Shown in pieces: positions 1-11,686 of a stretch of DNA of 64,000 nucleotides. Where the stretch lies: the NCBI GenBank assembly GCA_037389465.1, contig JAZARR010000043.1, positions 1 to 64,000 on the forward strand, read 5' to 3'. The translations under genes were made by a program, and so were the position numbers. Position 1 is the stretch's first letter. Every line of letters begins with the position of its first letter. The notes below the pieces were generated by a model. That model ran no database searches. It was not told the origin of the DNA and saw only the letters and a list, made by a program, of their open reading frames with translations. This DNA is from Baylisascaris procyonis. Its lineage: Eukaryota > Nematoda > Chromadorea > Rhabditida > Ascarididae.

Positions 1-406
1 TTAAAATATCGACCAATGCCGAGTAAAGGTATCTACATTAAATGCATTTCTTATCGATCTCGAACAATATGCAAATAGCATCAATATCCCAGCGCGATTT
101 ATGCAGATTTTGGCAGATCTGCGCATAAACTCGAGAAAACAAAATGCAAAATAGAGAAAAATGATGGAATTGGTGTCACGCTGAGGAATTGTGGCACATA
201 TGACAAAAACCTTGCAATAATGAATAGGAACCTGCTTGGTCACTGAAAAGAGAAAGGGCCGAATCGGACAGGGACGAAGTATGAGATATGGGGGTGGGGG
301 TCAGGGAGGGACGAGGTGTAAGTGCAGACAGTAATCCTTAAAAAATTAGAAGGTCACGGCCAATCGCACTCATACTAGCATGACAAACAAAGAAAAATAA
401 GCGCAC
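1..406 (-). other. Start of the fifth intron of the ankyrin gene
   Basis: Beyond the donor at 406-405 no further ankyrin-like frame is seen before the left edge. The open frame on the minus strand over 1-243 does not resemble ankyrin repeats, so I read this stretch as intron. It holds a G-rich tract at about 290-312. Confidence 0.5.
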
Positions 407-3400
407 CCTCAAAATCATCTCAACAATGATCGGTTCCTGTGATGAGATCGCTGCATGCAAAACAGTGTCGTGTGTGGTCGGTTGTATGAGCATATGACCA
501 CGTACATTCAACAATGCCTCCACCACATCTTTACGTCCATTCAAACATGCACTAAATATTACATTTCCTCTTCAGTCCTTTCATTAAAATTATTTATTGA
601 TCGGGACAACAGTAAAAATTTCAATATTTTTTAATTGAAGCATGAGTAATTAACTAACGAAATAAAAAATGACGAAGTTTTTCATTTTCTCATTGCAGAT
701 TGTAATAAAGAGGTGTGGAAAACAACATAAAATTAAATTCGTATCGCTATTTAAAATATTGAAAGCAGTAGAAATAAAAAAATGCGATTTAAAAAGCACA
801 AAAGTAGAAACACCACAATAGTCTCCCAACGATTTCTTTCCTGCAAAAGTCGTCTTTGAATCGCAAATAAATATATCAAAAAGTTATCCTCTTTCTTTTT
901 TTACCTTCAATAATAAAGCGCTTTTTTTAAATATCTATGAGATACTTTGCCATGCACAAGAGAACGTTTTTTGTTTCAGTGAGGTCGATGGTGGAAATGA
1001 AACAAAAAGCCGAATTATCTAAGAAAGCATTTCAAAACCCGTCAAACTGCCAGCAAACAGAATCAACTTACATTTTCCATGTGAACGGACTGCCTACCCG
1101 GGAAGGAAATTGACTTAGCTTCTCTACCAAATAAGTAAACTCTAAGAAACCACAAACATATATAAGGCGCATTTGCGATCCAAAGTGGCTCCGTTGAGGA
1201 CGGCGTCGCAATTGCTGACCGTCAACTTGGGCAACAGCTCAGCTACGGCACCCTCATCGCCCTCGATGCACGCATTGACCACCTCATCATGCAACTGTCT
1301 AGTCTTCTCCCTCTCCATCTCTGAAATTTCAATTATTTCGCTAGAAAATAGCGTTTAAATTTTTTTTTTTTTTTTTTGTTTGAACAAAGGCGTAAACCTC
1401 TGCCTATAAATCGCAACCAAGATCAGGAGTCTCTGAAAATTGGAATGACTTTTAGCTTCCAACACAGCGCAGGCCCCAGAGGGCAGCAAAATGTGTCATT
1501 GAGTCATGGAGATTCTGGTTTCATTTCTCAGTGAGCCTTATATTATCACAAAATAAACTTCATAGTGTTCTCTAATCTCGGAATTTTTGGCGTCTTGCCA
1601 AATTTCACTGCTGACAGAAAATTGATGAAAATATTTCAGCATAGAAATTTCAATGCTCCCATGAGAGTAAGAATTCGAAAATAGAGAAATCAACATTACG
1701 CATTAAAACAACGATGGTTAAGAAATATTTTACCACAAAATTTAAAGAATTATTTAATTTTTGCTCTTCGAAATGAATTTTAAAAACAAAAATTAATATC
1801 AGAAATCCCTAAAGAACCTATAAATGATCGATCCATCGATATTTCCCAGCAATTTCCGGAAAAAAAAAAGAAGTTATTTTCACAAAATACTTCTTTATGA
1901 GAAAAATTTCCTCACTATTGGGTAAAAATAATTCGACATCTATGAGATAGATACTCAAATAATACTCTCGATATGCAATAATGGATGAGATCAAACAGTA
2001 AAATACCATAATGAAACATTTCCAAATAAGTGCACAAGTTTTAATCGTCGCGCGATGCTTCTTACAGTTAATCACAACCTAAAATTATGCGTACCTTGAA
2101 TATTCCCACAATATCTATACGGCTATTCATTCCATTAAACAATTTTAACATGCAAAATTATATATTGCAACGGCAGAGAAAAATCGAATGAATTCAATGC
2201 AATTCATGGCATCTTCAATAAACGCTTTAGTTGAGACCTATTTAAAGCAGAGTCAATTGAATAAGTCAATACAATATCCATTCCATAAACATCAAGCAAT
2301 CCTAATCCAAAGGAAACATTTCTCATGCAAAATTCAATTCCTTATTTATATGAAGATTTGTTTGTTGCCAAGATTTTTGCTTATAGAAAAGAGTATATCT
2401 CAGCAATCCCAAAAGATTTCACTGTGAGCAGTATCAAACGATGAATGCCGAGATGTCAATCAATAGTCGTCTATGTGAGTGATCTGTGAAAAACGAAATT
2501 CTATACATTCACCTTTTTACGCGTCCCTAATATCTTTCCAGTTAGGCATTTATGCAACGTTACATGTGCACCGTTGAGAAATTAAATAAATCGGGAAGCG
2601 CACCACGCTATCCGACACGATATGCGCTTTTTGCAATTTTATCCATTAAATTAAGCGTTTGTACTAAATGACTTGCAAATTTTATAGACAAATTGTAAAT
2701 TGCTTGGCGCTTTTAACTGCTGAAAGTAACAACAATAAGTTATTAATTACGATGACACTAGCGACAACAACAAAGATGAAAATAATAAGTAGTGATGGTA
2801 AGAGAAAATAATAATAATTAACAAAAGTAATAACAATAATAGTAATAAATAATAACAACAGCAATCAATGCAAAAGTTGGGTGAATTGGCAATGTTGCGA
2901 TGTGGATAATACTCTTCAAATTTCATTGCGATTACCCAATAAGTGAACAAATCGAACTGCCCAACCGATAGACAATATGCATACACATACATAAACAAAC
3001 GTGGAAATAAGGCACTTTATGCAAAAATGTGTGATGCACTTATTTGTCAAAAGTGTGCCGTCAAGTTATTGCCGGCAAAAGAAAATGTAAATTAAAAGAT
3101 TTTCAATAAATTTCTGTTCGTAAAAAGAATTGCAAATGACTTGTGAGAAATTAAAAATTTGCAATGTTTCGCAAAAAAAAGGCTCATATAATCGAAATTT
3201 AATTTCACTAAGATTTGAGGTATATCGACAGACGTTTGCCATCTACCTCACTCCTGCCGGCTATTATGGATCCTTTAGCTGTGAGGGTTAACTTTGAACC
3301 TTTATTTAAGAGATGTAACGAATGCGGGCGATTCCGACTGCCACCCCTGCGCTATTTTAAAGACGAGCGGAATATGAGAGACTGGAAAGAGAGGGGAAGG

Positions 3401-6400
3401 GAGGATGAAGGCACTTATTTGTAATGACAACAGCGCCAGTGAATCAACCAATAGCAATACAGATGAAGAAAGTGAAAGAAAGCAATTAATATGCAGAAAG
3501 GGAACTCAAATTATATAACCCTGAGGACACAATCACCACAGATGAACACGTCTTCCCTACATCTTCAACTAGGGAAGAGGAAGGAGGAGGGATAGGTGGA
3601 AAAAGGTACAAATCATAATCCAATTTTGAACCATCGAAGCCCTTCAAATGGAGCTGAAAGGAAAAGGAGAGGTGGGGCGTTAAATACGGCTCGACTTCGA
3701 GCTGAAAAATAAAATAGTGCAAAAGATAACGATCTGGGGAAATCAGGTCGCAAGTTGTAAAATATCAATATAAGACATAACTGTTACATCTATTTTGATA
3801 AAGGCATCTTGAAACAGAAATTCTTTAATTCAAACGAAATGAAAAGTAGAAACCCCCTCCTGAATTTAATCCATCACATCGCTATCGATCCCACTGTACA
3901 ACTTTTACAATCGCCCATTTAAACACTAAAGGTCCCATACAATAAAATGTTCCACGTACGTATTTCAATTCTATCCCTCAATTATGCATATTTTGAGGAG
4001 TGATATAAGCGTCAAATACCTGTGAAAATAATGCAGACTCCTATCAATCTAATAGAAGTCATCCCCAAAGCAGCGAGAAAAACAGAAACCCTTGGGTTTC
4101 TGCTCGAACAATTATGATTGTTCTGTTTTCAATTAGCAAATTCAACAAACAAAGTTCAGAATCCATTCATCAGTTATAAAAAATCGAGAAAGCAGACTTT
4201 TGCTTGTTATTACCAAGTTCGAGTGAATAGTAAGTTTGCTATGCTGTTCCAGAAAATAGTAGAGGGAAAGAGAAAAAGTGACACACTCTTTGAAGCGAAT
4301 AGCACTGCAGTAACAAAGGGGAGTTCTGCTGCACTCTATAGGGCTAAAAATAATAATCCCTTCTGTTCCACAAACGGATGCAGGTATATAAGGTGAAAAT
4401 ATGTATTAAAGTGATGCCACAGTTTGGTTTTATATCAATAAAACGTATGAAAGTGGCAAATTTTTCTGCAGCCTTATAAGTTCTGCTCAACTCTCAATTC
4501 AAGGCTCCTCCGTCAGAATTCCATTTAAACTTATAAAAATTAAATAAATAAAAAACCGAAATTAGCACATACCAATCGCATCGATTAATAGACAAGCGGT
4601 CTCGAATTGATTGGTCATTTGTGCCAACTCGAGTGCACAATGGTCGGAAAGATCGGTGGCAAGCAGCTCTGCACCGGCGTCCACCAAGTGTCGCACTGCC
4701 TCTCGTCGTCCGGCTCCTGCGGCAACATGTAATGGAGTGACACAAAGTGCACTTGGACCAGCCATACAATTCACGTCTGCTGCAATAAACACTGCGTCCG
4801 CTATGCTCATCCACAATGAAAATGTAATCGATTACGATTTATAGCACCTTTGCAATGACTTTTCACTCAGAAAAAATATTTTTCAACATTTTTATGAACT
4901 ATTTGACAGTTAGTGGACTTTATATCAACGTTTATCATCAAAAAATACAAATATGAATGAAATCAGAAATAAAACAAACCTCATCACATATATTACTAGG
5001 AATTTATGCTGCCAAATGATTAAAATGCCAGAAATGTCAACAAAAATAAAAAAAAAGCAAATAAATAAGACGTATTGACACCAATCATTGAGAAAGCAAA
5101 CGTGCAGAACAATATATTGTTGTTAAATATTACACAGTAATTTGTAAACGTCAATAGAACTTCAAACTATAACACTATAGATTGCACTGTAAATAAATGT
5201 CCTAAACAACAAGAAAGGTCAGAAGCAATGGTGTAGTGAGCAAATATTTAGAGATGATATTTCTGTCCCCACATCTTCCCATTTGCTTCTGCTCTCTTAC
5301 TGCGTGAATTTTAAAGAAAGTTATTTAAATTAATATCGGCTCCGACCACACGCATCTATTAGACCATATAATAGAAAGGTAATCAAAAGTAATGTGGACC
5401 ATAAATTTGGCTGAAGGTCGTTCGAGGGGGAGAAGGAAATGAGAGAAAGAAGAGACCTCTTCTATTAATCTCCTAACGTAAAGACTAACCCCCTGCGGCG
5501 AGTAGCAAATCGATAATGGCCGTATTTCCATGCTGAGCCGCAATATGCAATGGGCTTCTGCCGTATGCATCTTTATAGTGCACTTTATTCGGATTCGCTT
5601 GTAGCAGATCGCGAAGCAGTTCTTCATTATCGTACACAACTGCCTATAACATTCGTATTCATCGATGTAAACACTTCTACAGAACTCTCGAAGAAGTCGC
5701 TAAATTTCTAGAAACTTAAAAAAATATATATATTTTTACAGTTAAAACAACAAATGAAAAAACAAAACAAAAAATGACCCAATTTCCTGAACTCTAAAAT
5801 ATTTAAGCAATGAAAAATTTGTTTAAAAATTGACCATCCTGAAATAAGGTAAAATTTTTGCAAGCTGCAAATTATATTTGTAATCTGCCCTTCATAAAGA
5901 AACTTTCAGCTATCCAAAAAGCAAACATTTCTGATAGGATTCGAGGAAAACAATTCGACAACAACAGCTACTTCTCCTTCTCCCAACCCTTCCCTCCTCC
6001 CCATATCCTTGCTAAGAGCTTCAGCCTACCTCATTCCAGACTCTATACCTCATGTTTTCTTGACCATCAACACAGCTAACAAAGCATACACAGTCATCAG
6101 CCAACATTAAAAATACAACTATAATTTAGTACTGAAAATAAGTCACTAAACAACTAACACACTCAAATTTGACTGCTGCAGCAGCAAGAATGCAAAATAG
6201 CGATACATGAATACCGCAAGCAAATAACAACCAACGAATTTGTGCCGAGAATTTCCTATCCATAACTTCCGTGAAGCCATGAGGTCACTGTTTCCTACTT
6301 CAGTTCACTTCTACAGACAAGTATTCCAAGCGTTATGCCATACATGCATTTGTGCAAGAATTCCCCCTCCCCCCACCCCCACTCCAGTAGCCTGAAGATC

Positions 6401-6492
6401 GCATCATTCAACAGCAAATATCAAAATCCACCATAAGAATCAATTACCTGGTAGATCAGCTGCCCAGTTTCGTCGGGAGTCGACTCAGTCAT
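407..6492 (-). CDS. Ankyrin-repeat protein, 5' part of gene (3' end outside window)
   Basis: Five coding exons, read right to left: 6492-6448, 5643-5490, 4779-4573, 1320-1158, 551-407. They join in one frame to 238 residues. Donors are GTAATT, GTTAGT, GTATGT, GTTTGT and GTGCGC; all acceptors end in AG. The start ATG follows an in-frame TAA. A 7-codon upstream ORF (ATG at about 6514) ends in a TGA that overlaps this ATG. Ankyrin signatures: GRSPLHIAAQHGNTAIIDLL (about residues 44-63), TPLHVAAGAGRREAVRHL (81-98), ALYIACLNGRKDVVEALL (187-204) and DTVLHAAISSQEPIIVEMIL (218-237). A charged linker starting near residue 136 separates two ankyrin blocks. Intron 3 is 3252 bp, the longest in the window. 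Ankyrin repeats bind proteins and do not by themselves give a function. The rest of the protein may carry other domains; the N-terminus of a LRRK1-type Roco kinase or a TANC/ANKRD scaffold cannot be excluded. The last donor (GTGCGC) is the weakest call. Confidence 0.75.
1360..1377. repeat. Poly-T tract (18 T)
   Basis: It lies just upstream, in transcription sense, of the acceptor at 1322-1321 of the minus-strand ankyrin gene, where it reads as poly-A on the transcript. It is a simple homopolymer within the intron. Confidence 0.95.
2725..2865. repeat. AAT/AAC-rich trinucleotide region
   Basis: Imperfect runs of AAT, AAC and AGT triplets within intron 3 of the ankyrin gene. Open frames rich in Leu/Ile on the opposite strand here follow from the simple sequence. 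Confidence 0.8.
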
Positions 6493-6755
6493 TTAATAAT
6501 TGAAGTATACATTAACAGAAGTAGTCGAAGAGAATAGATGAATGAGAGTGGATGTGAGATAATATTAGTAGTGCTATATTAATACAACGAGGAAATTATG
6601 GAAGAACTACCGATTGGTATAACGCATTCGTTTGGAGCCGTCTGAAATGAATTTACATTCACATTTCTTTGAAATAAACCCACATATTCATAGAAATAAA
6701 CATCGAATAGACCTACGAATAGTGACAACGGCAGTGTAATCACAATTCATTATTT

Positions 6756-6764
<9 letters not shown>

Positions 6765-6807
<43 letters not shown>
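6765..6807. repeat. TA dinucleotide microsatellite
   Basis: About 43 bp of uninterrupted AT alternation, extended to the left by imperfect TATA sequence from about 6755. It lies 270 bp upstream of the ankyrin-gene ATG. Confidence 0.97.
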
Positions 6808-6810
<3 letters not shown>

Positions 6811-9800
6811 GTTGGACCGGTTGCAAAGCTGGAGTGGTCAAAGTTATGTAGAACGAATTTGTGAAGAATGCATCAGCGGTCATCCACGTAACACCAACGA
6901 TGTACTTCAATAAATTCAATTACACTACATCGCTTTCGACAAATTGACGACTCTACTTCGATTATCGATCTCCAATGATGAAGCATTATGAACGAACGGG
7001 ATATCATAAGATTCGTACTGAAAACGCTAATAAGGGATGAAAGATTACAACTCGCTAATAAGAAATATCTGCCTGTCACCGAATCCTGCACAAGTATAGA
7101 TGGTAAAAAGCACCAAAATTATTTTAATACCAATGCACTCAACTTTTGCTACGTGCCTACGACACATCTTTAGTTCCATCTCGTGTTAGCTGTTAATAAG
7201 CTTATTGTGCTGATTGTTGATAGCACCTGCACAAGCAATGAAATGTTTGAATGTACTTCAGAGGTGACAGCTTCAACCACACACAAAATTCATTTCTGGC
7301 TGCTATACGGTAAACTAACGTTTTTTGATTGCTATTCAATGGCGCACTTCGATTTGTTCGATCCCTAGCCGTTAAATTTTATATTTGTGAGACTCCCTCT
7401 TGCGTTTATTAGTCATCAATGAGATCAATATTTACTTCCGCTCTTGCAACCTCCATAGCAACCTCGTTACATTTTATTTCATGTGGAGTTCTTCGAAAAG
7501 AATGAATTCAAAGACTTATTAACGAACAGCAGAGATGCCTATATTCGCATTTGCCTCAGTATTCAGTTTTATTCTCTGTCACCTTGAAGAAAAAAATTCA
7601 TAATAAAACAAAACTCGATATCATAGCACCTCTCTTCCACCCTTCCCTCCCCCTTCCCTTCCAATATACAACATCGACAATCCAAAACTTTGCTTGAGGT
7701 GCCCTTCCTCTGAATAGAAACAGAGGTCGAATAACTATTGACGTGCTCTTATGCAATAAAACATGAAACACACCCGCACCACTCCCTCATTCAATGCTGA
7801 AGGTTTATGCGCAACCATAAAAACAAATCCACATACAAAATAATTTCCTCGGATCAATTTAATTAGCAATCTCAGGGCGTACAGCCACACAATCAGTGCT
7901 TCACTTGAAAGTTTGCACAACGATAGAATTCAATAACTTAGTGCGATTAACATAATATAGTATTACATCTGATTCATCGTTTGGTATTGCTTACTGCGCG
8001 GTCACTTAAAGAAGGCTCCAACCAGACTATCTGGCTTCTTCCTAGCGAGTCACTCTAACCAAGGACCTCAATAGAGACTAGGGCCGTGAAGCAAGTCAGA
8101 ACTCTCTTCTTGAGTGGAACAACGATGAATCGACTCGTCAGTATCCGATGGGCAGGAGACCAGCCTAAGCCCTAACCTTCACGCTACCTTATAACTTCAC
8201 TTAAGCGGAAGTGGAAGCGATATGAAGAGACATTTATTCGTAATGAATGCTTTGTCGATTAAAGTAAATAAAGTATTATCTCTATAAGAGTTACCACTGT
8301 CGGGGATGTGAACTTGTTGACGACCGTCGTATAACGGCTTTGTACGGTGCGTATCGATAATAGTTTAATTTATTGATCATACTTCAATAGAAACCATTCT
8401 GAAGCATGCAATTAGGATACTTCAAAAACTAAGCCATTCTGACATCAAAAATTGGCGATATAGTAATAAACATTAAATAATCTCAAACTAACAAATAATA
8501 ACATTGCATCGATGGTCGAAGCAACTAATAATCGATGCCATGGGTTTAATATTGCAAAGATACTGTAAACTCGTTAAATCGAGAATCACCTATCTAATGA
8601 TGCAAAAGGTAACCTGCAGATTTGTTTACTACCGCATCTGTGCCTCAAGTGAGTCTCTTGGGATATTAATAGATATAAAATAATTTCAATCTCCCAAAAC
8701 GGCGCAAATGCCGCGCACGAGAAATAATTTATGTATCAAAGGCACAGCCAATATGCTAATATGGGGGTGCTGGGACATTTGCGCCCGATCATAGCGCCAA
8801 TGGTTAATTTGCTCATTTGTATGCAAAGTACGTAATGGGATTTGATCGCGTTAGCTTCTATTGAGTTTTCTCGAAATTATACGACGGAAACACAAACGAA
8901 CCCTAATATAAAGAAACACAATCGTCGTGTAGGGGAAGCTATTGGCAACGAAGTGTATTCGAGAGTGTAGTGCATAATCGATTTTTTCGAAGATGAGGTC
9001 GTAGCGGTGCTCATCAACGATCCCCTACCAGCTTCCTCCACTCAATCAGGATCGTTCCCGTCTTTCCGATAGCCTCCTTCCTGCCGACCACTGGTTATAA
9101 CAGAAAATGAAGCCTACTAAATATAAGTTCCAATATACCGAAATTGTTTAAAACGATTTTAAAGTAAACTCCATTCTTTTGCAAAGGCTGATTAGATGGG
9201 GCAATGTGGTGCTTTTTCGTGAACTACTTTAGACATAACGAATTGACTGATCATACAAATATTTGAAAAATAAAACAATAATATTTACAACATTCGGCTA
9301 TTTTTAAGTATAATAATAAGCATAAAATACAAATATCGCAGAGATAAAGGGGAAGATGGAGAGGAAAAGGTAAAGGGGCTTATAGGGCATAAAGGAATGA
9401 AAACCTAAGCAAATGGGATTTAAATTGAAAACACTAATTAAGCCATCACAGATTATATTTATAGAAGAAGTATGCACAATAGAAAACATTAACGCATTCT
9501 ATTCAAAGTGAGTATCTCTGAGTGGGTTCAATCGAACAAAATAAACTGATTCAATCGCTTTAATTACGATATTAAAATCAGAAATGAAATGGGGAAGGGG
9601 GATTCAAACCTCTGCTATAAACAGCAGATGAGAAGGACCGAAGAAGAGGAGTGCTTTGTGATCGATGAGATATGGAAAGGAAGGGTGAAACCGGAGCAGT
9701 TCAAACATTATCCCATAAGGAAACGATAGCAAAGCGAAGCACAACACGCATGGATATGGCGGTTTGTTTGCAACGCCCTAATTGAGCTCCCTTTTGCATC

Positions 9801-10403
9801 GATTTACCATTCCATCTCTATGCAAAACCACACGTGCATCCCTTGCCCATTAGTGTGCCCCATCTCTCAAACTGGTTTAAAAACAACGTCACTGTTATTC
9901 CCCCACCCTTCCCTCTCAAAAAACTGCTACCAATACCTGGCTAGCCAAACTGTAATTAATATTTGTGTCAAAATACAATTCAAAAACTTTCACAAATCAG
10001 AAACAAGTGAAATCACAAGTAAAGAGCAAAATCGAAATTTCTATTGAATCCAGAATTCACTCGCGAAATTTTTTATGAAAACGAACGTTGAAAACCATCA
10101 ATAAGAGAATTAAAATTTGTCATTAACTCAAACATAAACCTAAAAATACTATAAACTAAAAAGTCCTGAATGTACGACATTATAACAACCTATATCACTA
10201 ACGACAAGCTCATTGCTTTATCCTCAAATGGCTCTAATTGCGATAAAAATATAAACACGTTCATTTCCCATCAAAAGTAAGCTGATTTCATTCGATAACT
10301 TATATCGGAAGAGTTGATGAGACTGTGATTACAGGGACACGATTGGTGAAGTTCATTTCAATGAATTATGTCTTATAAGGATAATGGATCAATAATAGCA
10401 GTG

Positions 10404-10657
10404 ATGTTAAGACAGCGGCCGAGTGCGTATCGCAAGCATCGCTTTCTAAACGAAGATGCTAGAATGCATCGATCGTTGTTGGCTAAAAATGGACATTCAA
10501 CATCAATATATCCTCATACACCAACTGAGCAATAATGCTTGACCGACACTGCCGAGCTATCAGAAAGCTTTGGGAACATGAAAGGGGTGCAGCCCAATAT
10601 AGCCAAGAGCAAAAAGCAAGAGAAGAGCTGAATCGACGGTGGCTATATGCACGATGA
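10404..10657 (+). CDS. Candidate pair of small ORFs overlapping at TAATG
   Basis: Two plus-strand frames, 10404-10535 (43 aa) and 10535-10657 (40 aa), share one base at TAATG. Both are rich in Arg, Lys, Glu and His and lack the low complexity usual in this AT-rich region. The second contains LWEHERGAAQYSQEQKAREE, which reads like a charged helix. The stretch is also more GC-rich than its surroundings, as the real exons here are. I recognise no family. It could be chance, two exons of an unseen gene, or one sequence with a frameshift (a decayed copy). No clear splice sites bound it. Confidence 0.2.
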
Positions 10658-11652
10658 CGAAGCACCACGATGCTGCAAAGCCTTTCATTAATCTAGCACA
10701 TGGCGCTATTCATATGACATTCGAATCGAATGAATTGTAACCGCCCACATCCCTTTTGCACTCGATAAATCCACCGTGAAGGAATTCGCTGTTTGGCGAA
10801 CAGTGAAAGGGAATCCTTATATTGATCAATTCCATCCCCCTTTGCAACCCCTCTCGAATCACGGAGATCAAAACCTCTGACAACTGTCTTCCCCTCTCTC
10901 TCTCAAAAAAAAATTGTCAATTTTCTTATTATGCCATTAATAAATAATGGAAAAATTTATAGTCTCGAGTGTTTCAGTACTGATACTTTTCTTAAAAGAT
11001 TTATTTTTTGATTTTTCTGCTGAAAATACAAATTTTTAGAGAAAATTCCTAAAAAAAAAGAAATGAAAATGCAAAATTTTTTTGAAAGGAATTTGAAATG
11101 CAAATTTTTTAAAATCAACATCGATTATTAAATGAGTCTGAAAACGCTCGCTTTTCGCGAAGAAAAAACAACTGAAAACGTTTATTTTCATTGAAAAATG
11201 ACTTCACCTTCAAAAAAAAAAATTGAAAATTGCGATTTTTAAAAGGTAATAAAAATATTAAATTTTTGAAATATTGAAACTGTTGATCATCTTGCCAGCA
11301 ATTAATTCGTTATCAAGAATGACTTTTATTTACTATACTGAAAGGCAAAAAACACTTCCATGAAATATAAACTGCCTTTGTATGCAACCTCCTCATCACA
11401 AACGGCACATCCATTCAAGCGTAAATTGATCTCATATCACTCTTAAACGCATAGCAAAATTCCGTGTTTCCATTTATATCGTATTCACTTAAACAAAGGC
11501 CCAGCATAGTAGGTGCACTTTCGCCGCAAATATACTCTTTGCGGTAGCTCATCGAAAATTATTTGTATTTCGATTTTTCTCCGCTATTTCTGTATATCAT
11601 CACTTCCGCAAGCTAATTCTGTGACGGTTTCCCAGGTAAACTTTCTCGTAAA

Positions 11653-11686
11653 TGTGTGTGTGTGTGTGTGTGGGGGGGGGGGGGGG
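11653..11686. repeat. Compound GT repeat and 15-G run
   Basis: Alternating TG from 11653 runs into 15 consecutive G at 11672-11686, followed by a GA-rich purine stretch to about 11705. The tract is prone to slippage and could form non-B DNA. The 107-codon open frame across it (11513-11836) encodes a Gly/Val/Cys run from the repeat and is not a gene. Confidence 0.95.

Larger units (their letters stand above)
1321..4572 (-). other. Intron 3 of the ankyrin gene, 3.25 kb
   Basis: AT-rich intronic sequence with an 18-T run at 1360-1377, an AAT/AAC trinucleotide-rich patch at about 2725-2865, and polypurine tracts near 3395 and 3590. A 69-codon plus-strand frame at 3215-3424 has one CxxC but no recognised family, so it is not called. 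Nothing else is supported. Confidence 0.6.

Noticed and set aside
7350..7372. tRNA-like T-loop word GTTCGATCCC
   Set aside because: No pairing T stem, acceptor stem or anticodon arm could be drawn around it. A similar word near 25430 also fails.
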